From contig NC_089744.1 in NCBI RefSeq assembly GCF_040412425.1, positions 23,012,501 through 23,076,500 of the forward strand: a DNA stretch of 64,000 bases, given 5' to 3'. This stretch comes from Macrobrachium rosenbergii. Taxonomy: Eukaryota > Arthropoda > Malacostraca > Decapoda > Palaemonidae. The notes below the pieces were generated by a model, which was not told where the DNA came from, ran no database searches, and saw nothing but the letters and a program-made list of their open reading frames with translations. How positions within the stretch are numbered: position 1 is the stretch's first letter; every line of letters begins with the position of its first letter. The position numbers were made by a program, and so were the translations under genes. Shown here in pieces: positions 37,217 through 48,612 of the stretch.

Positions 37217-37250
37217 TTATGCTTGCGCGCGCAACCGCGCCTGCGCGCTT
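37056..37250. repeat. (AT)n-(GT)n tract ending in CG-rich alternation
   Basis: Imperfect TA repeats, a GT array at 37195-37216, then gcgcgcgcaaccgcgcctgc. Confidence 0.9.
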
Positions 37251-37430
37251 AAAATATATACACCAAAATACATTACCAGCAGAGAGAAAAAGCAGCGTCA
37301 GCTGAATCTAAACCAGGTAAACCTCCGCCCTGAAACCACTGGTTTTGAGGTCACGGGTCAATGCAAGCACCTGACGGGGCAAAGTGGGTATTACAGAGGT
37401 CCTGAGAGGACGAAGGATCTCACGAAATCT

Positions 37431-37751
37431 CCTTAAGGACTGTGGAAAACAGCCTCCCTACCGAGGAGGTCGTGTAACTGGAACTGCAGAAGTTCAAGCG
37501 AAGATGCAATGCATTGCTAACTAGTACAATTCTCCTTGTTATTTGAATAATTTACTTACATTTTTTAAGATTTATTTATTGATTTGTTATTTTATGTTTT
37601 TTTTATTTTTTTTTATAACTGATCTTCTCTTTCTGTATTTCCCTCTACCTTTTGCTGCCGTCGAATGAACACCATAATATTTTTTGGAAGCTGGCATTTC
37701 AAGTCAGTGGTCCCTGTGGTGGGCTTGTTCCATATGAATATGGTTCATCTT

Positions 37752-37844
<93 letters not shown>

Positions 37845-37845
37845 T
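37431..37845 (+). pseudogene. LINE-C 3' end with frameshift
   Basis: ggactgtggaaaacagcctcc is the LWNSLP codon block with an inserted base. It is followed by an intact FKRRCNAL block at 37491 and then by the 3' UTR, the terminal block and a long (AAT)n (37757-37845). The ORF stop has been lost. Confidence 0.8.
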
Positions 37846-38065
37846 AAGAGTTAATGATATCAATTGGCAGGTTTCGACCTAAGTTTAAAATATTAAAAAT
37901 ATGCTGATGTTAATTTCACAATGATAATTAACATTGCAATAGGTGACATTATCTATTCATTTGGAACTGGTTAAAGTTAAGATAGAAGTAATGGGAAGGC
38001 AGGAACGCCAGTACCAACATAGGATTACCAAAGGAATTCAGTTGTGCATGACCACATAAATTATG
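37846..38065. other. Low-copy DNA
   Basis: No feature recognised. Confidence 0.5.
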
Positions 38066-38069
38066 TTAG

Positions 38070-38230
38070 CTAAAGTTGTCATGGTGTCACAGTGGTAAGG
38101 TTCTCGCATACCAGGCGAGAGAACCGGGGTTTAAATTCCTCAGCTCACTGGTGGCTTTTGGGGATGGCGCCACTGCATAAACCCGGTAGCCCGCCAATCT
38201 AGCGGTCTGAAAACTCGAGGGGATTAGTAA
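38070..38230 (+). mobile_element. tRNA-Gly-like SINE head
   Basis: An A-box-like TGTCACAGTGGTAAGG is followed by a 6-bp anticodon stem TCTCGC / GCGAGA around the loop ATACCAG (anticodon position ACC, Gly) and a B-box-like GGGTTTAAATTCC. The acceptor stem does not pair and the B box is mutated, so this is a SINE head or tRNA pseudogene, not a working tRNA. It resembles tRNA-Gly in the D-arm and anticodon stem. Confidence 0.6.
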
Positions 38231-38476
38231 GAAAATAGGTAGATTCTCGAGGGAATTTTTTAGTATAGGGATATTTTAGATGTTATTCCCAGCATTGGAA
38301 ATGTGAACAAAATTATGGACTAGCCATGTAAAGAAGACCAAATGAATTAGTTTAAGACTTTGCAAACATTATAAACAAGGTACATAGTAATGTCTCATTT
38401 ATAAACGGAATACAAAGGCATCTTATTCGCCGAAGGTAAAACTGTTCTGAAATTGCTGCGATGACGATGGTTCCTG
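38231..38476. other. Low-copy DNA
   Basis: No feature recognised. Confidence 0.45.
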
Positions 38477-38792
38477 CAATAAATACAAGGCCCCATAGGG
38501 GGGTAGTGCAGTCAGTGCACCTCATGCAGTGCACTGTAGGCATTACTTAAGGTTTTTTGCAGCACGCCTTTGGCCCCTAGCTATAACCCCTTTAGTTCCT
38601 TTTACTGTACTTCCTTTCATATTCTCTTTCTACCAATTGATACGTAGTGCAACTGCTTTGGGGTTTTCCTCCTGTTACACCTTTCAAACCTTTTCCTGTC
38701 AATTTCCAATTCAGCGCTGAATGGCCTCATAGGTCCCAGCGCTCGGCCTCTGGCCTAAATTCTATATTCAGTCCAACTCAATAAATATAAGG
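38477..38792 (-). mobile_element. SINE-A copy with TSD, minus strand
   Basis: The element at 38491-38778 is bounded by caataaatacaagg (38477-38490) and caataaatataagg (38779-38792), a 13/14 target-site duplication. It carries the 3' hairpins and all internal landmarks in reverse. Confidence 0.9.
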
Positions 38793-39124
38793 AATTTTCC
38801 CGGCGATATTTCATCATTAAAAACTCCTCCTATTCCACGGAAGCAAAGCCCAGATGAAAAGACGCACATCTGGGGGGCTTCTTCCCCCCACAATCGGGAC
38901 CCAAAAGGGGCTTTACGTGTCCGCAAATGCTATTCAGAAGCACATCAAAAAAGAAAAAAGGAAAAAACCCGCCTGTAAGATATTCTATTCAAAAATGTTT
39001 CCCTCCCAAGAATCCGGTACGACGGTAAAAGAGACCTCTATTTGGAATGTGGCATTTGAATAAACTCCTTTTTTTTTTTTTTTTAACCTGTCGGAATCCT
39101 TCTTTTGGGATTTTTCGAAAGATA
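38793..39124. other. Low-copy DNA
   Basis: A 69-codon ORF at 38854-39063 has no recognisable domain; poly-T at 39070-39084. Confidence 0.5.
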
Positions 39125-39716
39125 CAGTTTGCGTCGAGACAGAAAATGAAAAATAAACTCTTTACGTCGAAACATAAAATGATAAATAAACCCTTTATGT
39201 CGAAACATGAAATGATAAATAAACTCTACGTCGAAACCTAAAATGATAAATAAACTTTCTACTTCGAAACATGAAATGATAAATAAACTCTTGACGTCGA
39301 AACATAAAATGATAAATAAACCTTTTACCTCGAAACATGAAATGATAAATAAACTTTTGACGTCGAAACACCAAATGACAAATAAACTCTTGACGTCGAA
39401 CCAGAAAATAATAAATAAACTCTTTACGTCGAAACATAAAATGATAAATAAACTCTCTATGTCGAAATATAAAATTATAAATAAACTTTCTACTTCGAAA
39501 CATGAAATGATAAACAAACTCTACTTCGAAACATAAATGATAAATGAACTTTTTGCGTCGAAGCATAAAATGATAAATAAACCTTTGACGTCGAAACATG
39601 AAATGAAAAGTAACTCTTAATGTCGAAACATAAAATGATAAATAAGATTTATACTTCGAAACACAAATGATAAATAAACTCTTTACATCGAAACATAAAA
39701 TGAGAAATAACCTTGT
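39125..39716. repeat. 33-bp minisatellite, about 17 copies
   Basis: The unit is gataaataaactctttacg plus tcgaaacataaaat. Because 33 is a multiple of three, frames stay open on both strands (plus: MINKLFTSKHK; minus: FIISCFEVESL, 11-residue repeats). ORFs to 144 codons have no start context or domain, so I treat them as by-products. The array ends in (AAAT)n at 39728-39775. Confidence 0.9.
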
Positions 39717-39733
39717 AATGCTAAAAAAAAAAA

Positions 39734-39772
<39 letters not shown>

Positions 39773-39775
39773 ATA

Positions 39776-39966
39776 CACTACGTAGAACTGATTGAAATGC
39801 CTAGGTGTTCTTTCCTCTATAGTGGCTTGTCACTGACATCTTTTTTTTATATTCCCTGAAAAATGATTCTGATACAAATCGCATGAGTATCGAGTCAGCT
39901 GATTTTGACAGCAAAAAATGACACGATAGCCAATACACTGATGCGTATTTGCAGCGAAATAATATG
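39776..39966. other. Low-copy DNA
   Basis: No feature recognised. Confidence 0.45.
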
Positions 39967-40303
39967 AACTTCATTATCGAATTGAACTGAGTATAGACTT
40001 TAGGCCAAAGGCCAAGCACTGGGACTTATGAAGTCATTCAGCGCTGAAAGGGAAATTGGCAGTTAAAAGGTTTGAAAGGTGTAACAGGAGGAAAACCTCG
40101 CAGTTGCACTATGAATTAATTGTTAGGAGATGGTGAAGAGTAAGATGGGAGAAAGAGAATATGAGAGGAGGTACAGTGAAAGGGACGAAATGGGTTGCAG
40201 CTAGGAACCGAAGGCAAGCTGGAAAGAACCTAAAGTAATGCCTACAGTGCACCGCATGAGGTGCACTGACGGCACTACCTTCCTAAGGGGAAACTTCATT
40301 ATC
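39967..40303 (+). mobile_element. SINE-A copy with perfect TSD
   Basis: The element at 39979-40291 is bounded by aacttcattatc on both sides (39967-39978 and 40292-40303), a perfect 12-bp target-site duplication. It defines the family boundaries best: 5' start gaattgaactgag, 3' end ccttcctaagggg. Confidence 0.92.
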
Positions 40304-40598
40304 AATTATGGTTTGAATCTTCATTATCAATTAGGGTTTGAATTCTGTAAACAAGATATTTGGTTCCTTTCTTTCAGACAATATATATGTAATACAATAC
40401 AGAGATTTGGGTAGAGGATTTTTGTACCTACAGAGGTGAGTGGAATGATTCAAAACCTTGTTCACATACACACATACACACACAAATATGTTTTTCTGAA
40501 GATTTCTAAATTATGGTTTATTTGACATCTGGTGATCTATAACACAGGAGTATATATGTATATATATGTGCGTATATGCATATATAAATATAAGTATG
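40304..40598. other. Low-copy DNA
   Basis: gtttgaatcttcattatcaa repeats part of the TSD region once more; otherwise no feature. Confidence 0.5.
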
Positions 40599-40731
<133 letters not shown>

Positions 40732-40903
40732 TTCAGCCATTTCCTTTAATATCTAACGACTCCACAGTAAAACCATACAACAGTAACTGCCAAAGTCATA
40801 CTACTTTAACTACAGAATGAAAATAATATTGCGGTACAAAGAATTTCTTTACTTTCCTCATCATATTCCTGGACAGCAGTATTATCAGCAGCATTCGAAC
40901 ACC

Positions 40904-41219
40904 CTTTAAACCAGTGGTTCTCAACCTTTTTATTACCACGCCCCCTCCAAGAGTTGGTCCTTCCTTCCACGCCCCCTCCCCCCTTGCATCTATGAATAAA
41001 ATTCCCTCCAAGCTTTAAAGGAAAATTACAAAAACGAAAGAAAGAGAAGATGTGTTTTTATTCTTTTGGGACTGAATTAGTGAGATACTTGACACTGCTT
41101 CTTAGCGACTCTTGATAAGAGAATAACGAATTAGAGAATTTTTTTATTTTTCCCTAGGGCTCGTGCCCCCCTTGGAAATTGCTGACGCTCCCCAAAGGTT
41201 GAGAACCACTGCTTTACAC
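40904..41219. mobile_element. hAT-type MITE with TIRs and 8-bp TSD
   Basis: The 300-bp element at 40912-41211 has terminal inverted repeats beginning CAGTGGTTCTCAACCTTT (18 bp matching at both ends). This is the terminal sequence class of hAT/Charlie-type DNA transposons. Flanks are ctttaaac (40904-40911) and ctttacac (41212-41219), an 8-bp TSD with one mismatch, as hAT transposases produce. There is no transposase ORF, so it is non-autonomous. Subterminal C-rich words (cacgccccctcc) occur twice. Confidence 0.9.
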
Positions 41220-42275
41220 CACTATCTAAAAAAATATTCACATTAAGGGTGTCTCATTTTATAAAAATCTTCCATCTATGTCTGTCTCCCAAGACAGAGC
41301 AATAAATGCTCTCACAACTAACTCTGGTCTGCCACTCGATGATTCTTGCATATCATAACCAGAGGAATTCACTTATAATCCCAAATAACTCCTTGTGCCT
41401 TCACATTCTTCAAGTTTACAGTAATTAATTTCCACACAATCTCGAGAGTGCTGTCTCTGTTTCCCCTCCAGATTCACCAGACCTTCCATCAACACAGACA
41501 GCGAATCTTTCATATGAGGATCCATTTGCTCTATAGCCTTCCACTCTGCATTTACTTAACTAAAGAAAAACATGTTTTTTAATGTTCCTGAGGTTGTTGC
41601 TCAAGTTTACCCCATCTTACCTCATCCTCATTCATTTATTTTGTCCCTGGTCACCTAATGAATAATTTATACAGAGACTTAAAGGATTAACTCCTCTGTT
41701 ATGATTGCAAAACAATCTATTTCCTCTTTGCCTTCAGTAACTCCCTAATTTCATCCTTCACTGCCATCCTATAAGCAAATTTCGAGCATTCTTTAGGCGC
41801 AACAATTTTTCGCAAATACTCAAAAACTAATTGCCCTGAAAATTAGGGAAACTGGGAAACTTCGTCTAACGCTTTTCTTCGAACCTGAAAATCGACTGTA
41901 AAAGATTGGGGAAAATTTTTCGGGATGAAGACGCACCTTTGCACCTCCGGTCGCCAACATTTTCTCTGAGAAACTTGGAGGCATTAACTAAATTGCACAC
42001 GCAGATTCTTACCTGGAAATAACGTTTTTTTTGTGTGTGTTTTTCAAGTCTTGGGAAGTAATGGCAGAAAGGTAAATATTAACCCTTTCGTCTCGGGGGC
42101 GCGTTTTATTTATAAAATGCAGAAATTTTTTGGTCTGTTTAATTCTCTCGCCTACCCAACTGAAGAATTCATAGAATGGTATATGACGAATCTAGTGGCT
42201 TTACGGCACCAAAGCATGATAAGAGGAACCCTTACGCCTATTTGAAATACAAGTTAGATGAAATTGTCTCCACTG
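41220..42275. other. Low-copy DNA
   Basis: 1 kb without tandem repeats or recognised elements. Short ORFs at 42033-42245 and 42176-42382 overlap the LINE-C region and have no domain. Confidence 0.5.
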
Positions 42276-42539
42276 AGAGAAAACATTTCCAACAGGAGGA
42301 ATGTTTTCATTATTGCCTTATAACGATTCTCCTTGTACTTTCAATAATTTATATACATTTCATCTATTTATTTATCTATTAATTTGATAATTATTCGAAA
42401 AACTAATCTCTTCATTCTGTATTCCCAATTATCTTCTATAATTTCTATCAAATGAACACCACATACTTTGGAAGCTTGAATTTCAAGTTAATGGCCCTTG
42501 CAGGTCTGTTCCGCGTGAACAGGGTTCATCTCCTGAATA

Positions 42540-42600
<61 letters not shown>
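42276..42600 (+). mobile_element. LINE-C 3' end, diverged
   Basis: ttccaacaggaggaatg and cttataacgattctcctt correspond to the ORF end and start of the UTR. The terminal block (tactttggaagcttgaattt, gggttcatctcctgaa) and (AAT)n at 42543-42600 follow. Confidence 0.75.
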
Positions 42601-42602
<2 letters not shown>

Positions 42603-42634
42603 CCAGTAAAGACTTGATTATAAGAAACTTGTGA

Positions 42635-42912
42635 AGTTGCTTATCTTTCCCATCAATACCTTACACAACCTGGTCAGCCACTCAATCAAAGTTTACCATC
42701 TTTCCTGCATACCAACTCACGGGTACCCTCTTCAACTCCAGGTGCATTTCCATTCTGTAGCTCCTCAGTTGACCTCCTTACTTTCTGGACTACAGCTGAA
42801 AGCATTTCAGAACTTCCTAACCATTTCCTTCTTTGTGTCATTCCGCTCCCCCGTTTCTCCCTTCTTTAACATTCAACAGATCTTCAAAATACTTACTCCA
42901 TCGAGTCAATAC
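42635..42912 (-). pseudogene. Decayed LINE ORF2, endonuclease-RT linker to RT start
   Basis: The minus strand 42912-42838 reads VLTRWSKYFEDLLNVKEG then a stop; this is the RW..YF..LLN block that precedes the RT domain in many non-LTR retrotransposons. Further on, after stops and shifts, come NGNAPGVE (the GKAPGxDGI block) and LIEWLTRLCKVL. It is a different part of ORF2 from LINE-C pieces and may be a different family. The palm motif is missing. Confidence 0.7.
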
Positions 42913-42935
42913 TGCTGTTGTTGTTAGTAACGTTA

Positions 42936-43515
42936 AAAGGTGCGGACAGGAAAAGTGCAGACAGAAGAAAGTGCGGACAGATCAAGTGCAGGTAGAAGAA
43001 AGTGCAGACAGATAAAGTGTAGACAGATAAAGAGCAGACAGAAATAAGTGCAGACAGGAAAAAGAGCGGACAGAAAAAGTGCGGACAGATAAAGTGCGGG
43101 CAGAAAAAAGTGCAGACAGAAAAACTGCCGACAGACAAAGTGCGGACAGAAAAAAGTGCGGACAGAAAAAGTGTGGACAGAAAAACTGCCGACAGACAAA
43201 GTGTGGACAGAAAAAACTGCCGACAGACAAAGTGCGGACAGAAAAAAGTGCAGACAGAAATAGGTGCGGACAGGAAAAAGAGCGGACAGAAAAAGTGCGG
43301 ACAGAAAAAGTGCAGACAGAAAAACTGCGGACAGAAAAAAGTGCGGACAGAAAAACTGCAGACAGAAAAAGTGCAGACAGATAAACTACAGACATAAAAA
43401 GTACAGACATAAAAAATGCGGACAGAAAAAAGTGCGGACAGAAAAACTGCAGACAGAAAACTAATGATGGACAGACAAAGCCATCTCAATAGTTTTCTTT
43501 AACAGGAAACTAACA
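42936..43515 (+). mobile_element. PAL-B end with greatly expanded VNTR
   Basis: Roughly 30-35 copies of a 15-16 bp unit (gtgcggacagaaaaa), followed by the PAL-B terminus (atagttttctttaacaggaa). The palindromic modules are absent. In frame, units read ADRKK/CGQKK and so produce Lys-rich plus-strand and Cys/Phe-rich minus-strand ORFs up to 198 codons; these are not genes. Confidence 0.9.
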
Positions 43516-43870
43516 AAAGTATGACACAGAAGACAAAGAGAACCAAGCTTGTTTACGGCATCCTTCCATTGCTTGAACGGCGACGCGAGAGGTTTGCATT
43601 GCCGTGAAATCTGACGCGAAAAGTTCCGAGGTGAGACGCTTCTTTGTCACAGAACCTCAAATCAAATTTCTTCCCCGACGACAACAAAGGATATTTCAGG
43701 GACGGAACGAAAGAGCAAATTTCTTTCGTCCGACAGATGAGAAATAATATTAGCTTTCTCCTCCCCGACATCGAGTTTCGCGTTCTTGGGAGAAACAACA
43801 AAAAGTATGTATAAATACATATACTTCTTTAAGCTTTGCGTTTGTGTCCTTTGCGTCGTATGTCTGGGGA
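43516..43870. other. Low-copy DNA
   Basis: No feature recognised. Confidence 0.5.
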
Positions 43871-43873
43871 CGA

Positions 43874-43885
43874 ATATATATACAG

Positions 43886-43978
<93 letters not shown>

Positions 43979-43991
43979 CATATATATACTG

Positions 43992-44067
<76 letters not shown>
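43874..44067. repeat. (AT)n microsatellite
   Basis: AT arrays with small TAC/ATG interruptions. Confidence 0.95.
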
Positions 44068-44068
<1 letters not shown>

Positions 44069-44094
44069 CCCTATGTGTTTCCCTAACTCTATCC

Positions 44095-44530
44095 TACTTA
44101 TAATTTTGTCTATAGACACGCACCAGCTCAGCTTATACTCTTGTCTTTAAACACCAACAAGCTTTGCTTGTCATTTAGTCTATATACACCTACCAGTTCT
44201 GCTCATAATTTTGTTTGTGTGGACCTACCAGCTCTTCTCATAATTTAGTCTAGATACACCTACAAGCTCTGCTCATAATTTTGTATCTATACACTTACAG
44301 GCTTTGCTTGTGATTTAGTCTAGATACACCTACCAGCTCTCCTCATAATTTTGTTTTTACACCCCTACAAGCAATGCTGTTGATTTAGTCTAGATACACC
44401 TACCAGGCCTGTTCATAATTTAGTCTAGATACACCTACCAGCTCAGCTCATAATTCAGTCTAGATACACCTACCAGGCTTGCTCATAATTTTGTCTGTGT
44501 GCACCTACCAGCTCTGCTCATATGCATCTA
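44095..44530. repeat. 36-bp minisatellite, about 12 copies
   Basis: The unit contains acacctaccagctctgctca and taattttgtctagat, with periods of 35-36 bp (for example 44386, 44421, 44457). Confidence 0.88.
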
Positions 44531-45295
44531 TCTTTGCCCATCTTGAACCCTCCTTAACCTTGTAAACATTTAGGATATTGGCTAAGCTTAGGAGGTCAAA
44601 GGGTGTGGTCATCAGTACAATAGGGTCTACAGTCCTTGGAAACAGCTTTAAAATTATTTTGATTTCACTAGATAAGATAATAATCAAAATTATAAATAAA
44701 AAATAAATCTACATGTTGGTGTTAGGTTTAGACACTGATAAACTGCAAGAAGGAGACAGTTTATCCAAACAGAAATAAGAAGAAGAACAGCAATACATAT
44801 TACCAGAGGTAACCTGACCTGAGATCAGGTCGATGTTTACATTCATGTCTTCCTGCATGCAAAGGTACCCTGAGGTAAACTTTATATAATTTATACAGAA
44901 ATTCAGGAAACTAACATCTCGTATCTCGTGGCTAATGCAACATAACCTTTAACATATAAAAAACACTGGAGGTGGCTAAAAGGTTAAAGAAATGGTGGAA
45001 AATATCTTTGCACCTGTCACTTATAATTGACGCCTCTGGTTACCTGAGATCATGATTGAAGCTTATAATTTTTTTATATTCACAAAAAAGAGAGAAAAAA
45101 AATACTAGCAGTGTTAGCGGCAACAGAAATGAGATTATCGAAATGGGAAAAATTCTTTTCTTCTTCTTCTTCTTCTTCTTACTATTATTATTATTGGTGA
45201 AGAAATACACAATGGTCTAGGTGTAAATATAGCCTATATATATAAAAAATATATATACACCACTGCAGATTCTTTCACCACTTTCGTAACTCATG
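44531..45295. other. Low-copy AT-rich DNA
   Basis: A short TTC array lies at 45160-45181; no gene recognised. Confidence 0.5.
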
Positions 45296-45296
45296 C

Positions 45297-45374
<78 letters not shown>

Positions 45375-45655
45375 CAGAAGATGAACCACATTCATATGGA
45401 ACAAGCCCACCAAAAGGGCCACTGACTTGAAATTCAAGAAGCTTCCAAAGAATATTAAGGTGTTCACTTGAAAGAAGTAAATGAAGGTGACAGGAAATAA
45501 AGAAAAAAAAAGAGATTAGTTAACAAAAAAGAAAAACAGATCAATTAACACATTAAAAATAAACAGATAAATATATAAGTAAATTATAATATACAAGGAG
45601 ACTTGTTTTATGGGATTAATGCGTTGCAGCTTCGATTGAACTTTTGATGATCCAA
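45297..45655 (-). pseudogene. LINE-C 3' end, minus strand
   Basis: (ATT)n at 45297-45374, then the terminal block and UTR in reverse. The ORF end near 45640-45610 reads FNRSCNALIP and TAA on the minus strand. Confidence 0.85.
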
Positions 45656-45774
45656 TTGGTTTAAAAGAATATTTAAAAAGTCAATGAAGAATAGAAAGTT
45701 AGCTCAGAAAGCTATAGGTGAAGTTTATAACATCACATCGCTTTAATATTTCATATTTCCGAAGGCATATGAAG
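45656..45774. other. Low-copy DNA
   Basis: No feature recognised. Confidence 0.4.
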
Positions 45775-46350
45775 CTATGTATCTTCATTTACTCATGTCA
45801 TAGCCTTCCCTTGTTTATTCATGTCATAACCTTCCCTTGTTTATTTATGTCATAGCCCGCCTTTGCTTATTAATGTCATAGCCTTATCGTGTTTATTCAT
45901 GTCACATCCTTCCCTTGCTTATTCATGTCATAACCCTCCCTTGCTTATTCATGTCATAGCCTTTCCTTGCTTATTCATGTCATAACCCTCCCTTGCTTAT
46001 TCATGTCATAGCCTTTCCTTGCTTATTCATGTCGTAACCCTCCCTTGCTTATTCATGTCATAGTCTTCCCTTGCTTCTTCATGTCATAACCCTCCCTTGC
46101 TTATTCATGTCATAGCCTTCCCTTGCTTATTCGTGTCATAACCTTCCCTTGTTTATTCATGTCATATCCTTCCCTTGCTTATTCATGTCATAGCCTTCCC
46201 TTGCTTATTCATGTCATAGCTTTCCCTTGTTTATTCATGTCATAACCTTCCCTTGCTTATTCATGTCATAACTCATGTCATAACCTTCCCTTGTTCATTG
46301 ATGTCATAACCTTCCCTTGCTTATTCATGTCATAGCCTTCCCAGTATATT
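45775..46350. repeat. 26-bp minisatellite, about 22 copies
   Basis: The unit is cttattcatgtcatagcctt-cccttg. A dimer alternating cataacc-ctccc and catagcc-tttcc is visible between 45915 and 46110. 46351-46555 has no feature. Confidence 0.9.
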
Positions 46351-46555
46351 TTCCATAGCTACAGACGAAAGCATCTAAGTTGAAAACTCATCATTTAGAA
46401 TAGATGAATAAATTAATGACACAAGAATGTAAAATATTATTAAGAATTAGAACTGATGAATGGAGTAATTCATCGCAGACGTATTTCTTGCAAAGATAAG
46501 GTATATATCGCAGGAACAGTGGACATGATACCCTGGCAAGGTTTCAAGGTAGGTG

Positions 46556-46557
46556 AT

Positions 46558-46617
<60 letters not shown>

Positions 46618-46629
46618 AATATAGGTGAT

Positions 46630-46697
<68 letters not shown>

Positions 46698-47058
46698 AAG
46701 ATAGGTGATCTCTGCCTGTCTGTCTGTCTCTCTCTTTCAAGATAGGTGATTGACTCTCTCTCTCTCTCTCTCTCTCTTTCAAGATAGGTGATGGACTCTC
46801 TCTCTCTCTCTTTCAAGATAGGTGATGGACTCTCTCTCTCTTTCTCTTCCTCTCTTTCAAGACAGGTGATGGACTCTCTCTCTCTCTCAAGATAGGTGAC
46901 TGATTTTCTCTCTTCTCTTTCTCTCTCTCTCTCTTTCACGATAGGTGACTGACTCTCACTCTCTCTCTCTCTCTCTCTCTCTCTCACTTCCTCTCTTTCA
47001 AGATAGGTGATGGACTCTCTCTCTCTCTTTCTCTTCCTCTCTTTCAAGATAGGTGACG

Positions 47059-47127
<69 letters not shown>
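46556..47127. repeat. (CT)n-linker array with a conserved linker
   Basis: About eleven CT arrays, 12-75 bp long, are separated by near-identical linkers ttcaagataggtgatggact. This is the most regular AG/CT-linker array in the window. The long minus-strand Arg-Glu ORF is its translation. Confidence 0.92.
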
Positions 47128-47132
<5 letters not shown>

Positions 47133-47422
47133 TTTTTTTGTAAAGAAAAATTCAATAATTAATTTTGTAGTTATAAATCTCATATTTCAATACGAAATCC
47201 ATGCAAGGTCACTGAAATTTAACACCCGTATTAAATATATATTCGCCACTAAACTGCAACTGAATAATGAACTAATTCCTAATTATTATTTCCTATTTTA
47301 TAATCTCATATTACAAACCCTTATGAAATTATATCACGGATCATTAATACATTTCATTCGCTCATGTGAATAATGCCATCTTTCAGAGCCGTACAATTAT
47401 GTATTTAAATCTTAAAAATAAC
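47128..47422. other. Low-copy AT-rich DNA
   Basis: No feature recognised. Confidence 0.45.
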
Positions 47423-47852
47423 AAGCAAAAAATACGCCGAAGTTTCTTCGGGGCAGTCGAGTTTTCTGTACAGGCTCTACAGTACAATCAAGGCCACCGA
47501 AAATAGATTTATCTTTCGGTGGTCTCGGTATAATGCTGTATGAACCGCGGTCCATGAAACTTTAACCACGGGCCGTTGGTGGCCTGTGCTATACAGCTGC
47601 CAGAAGCACGATTATGGCTAACTTTAACCTTAAATAAAATCAAAACTACTGAGGCTAGAGGGCTGCAATTTGATATGTTTGATGACTGGAGGATGGATGA
47701 TTAACATCCCAATTTGCAGCCCTCTAGTCACTGTAGTTTTTAAAATCTGAGGTTGGACAGAAAAAGTGTGGACATAAAAAACTGCAGACAGAATAAAGAG
47801 CAGACGGACAGACTAAATCGGCACAATAATTTTCTTTTACAGAAAACTAAAA
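47423..47852 (+). mobile_element. PAL-B copy, nearly full length
   Basis: All modules are in order, with about four VNTR units. The central hairpin arms lie near 47643-47680 and 47705-47745. Confidence 0.9.
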
Positions 47853-48612
47853 ATCTATCTGACAGAAACACAGTGTCGTGAGATTTTAGATATTTTATTG
47901 AATAGTAAGACGATGGAATACAGACAAGAATTTATACCAAAATATGCCATTTCCCTTAGTAACTAAATTCAAGATACTATTTCAGGTTTGTATGAGACCC
48001 AAGATAATCGAAACTGTATCTAGTGAATAATAACTACTCTGTGCGACTAACGATAGTCTTCAAAGAATAACCCCCAACCTGGAAGCATTTTCCCGAGATG
48101 TAGCAGAGTACCATCTGGGGCCTTTCCCTGAAAAAAAAAAAAAAAAAAAAAGCGGGACGCCATATCTTAAAAATTAACCATAGAATTTTCTTCAAAGTAA
48201 TCTCTTCATTTTTCCCACACCCGAATTCTCTTCGGAAACAATAATCTGGTCTAGTCTAGTCTAGTCTAACCTAACCTAGGGTCATGGCAAAAAAACCGGG
48301 GCTGGTGCAATACCAGCATACATCTCAGGAATTTCCATAAAAGGTTTATTCCGCAATGCCAAAAATGACGCAACTTGCCTTTGCACGAAGACTTTCTATC
48401 TTTCGTGAAGTGAACTTCTTCACCTCTTCGCAAAACGCATACGCGTTCAACTGCAGTCACTACCAACCTCATGTACTTCAAATATTTAATGAACGTGCCG
48501 CTGTTTTGCAGAAAGCGCGTCTTTATCGAGCTCTGAAACTGGGTTTAAATTTAGAAATCCTTCACGAGCCATGGGTTGGTGCTACATGTTGCCTCTGTAA
48601 ATTTAAAACAGC
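47853..48612. other. Low-copy DNA with one compositionally normal ORF
   Basis: An ORF at 48356-48628 (+, 90 codons, MPKMTQLAFARRLSIF...) has an ordinary amino-acid mix, unlike the repeat ORFs. It has no domain I recognise, its end runs into the SINE-A TSD, and a minus-strand ORF overlaps it. The stretch also has poly-A at 48131-48150 and a short TCTAG repeat near 48251-48270. Confidence 0.3.

Noticed and set aside
38070..38160. Functional tRNA-Gly gene
   Set aside because: The acceptor stem does not pair and the B box is mutated.
42893..43489. 198-codon Cys/Phe-rich minus-strand ORF
   Set aside because: Antisense of the PAL-B VNTR with a 15-16 bp unit; open because of unit composition.
46544..47155. 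203-codon Arg-Glu-rich minus-strand ORF
   Set aside because: Direct translation of the CT-linker array.
48245..48285. Telomere-like repeat (taacctaacctag)
   Set aside because: Only two imperfect units following TCTAG repeats; not a telomeric array.
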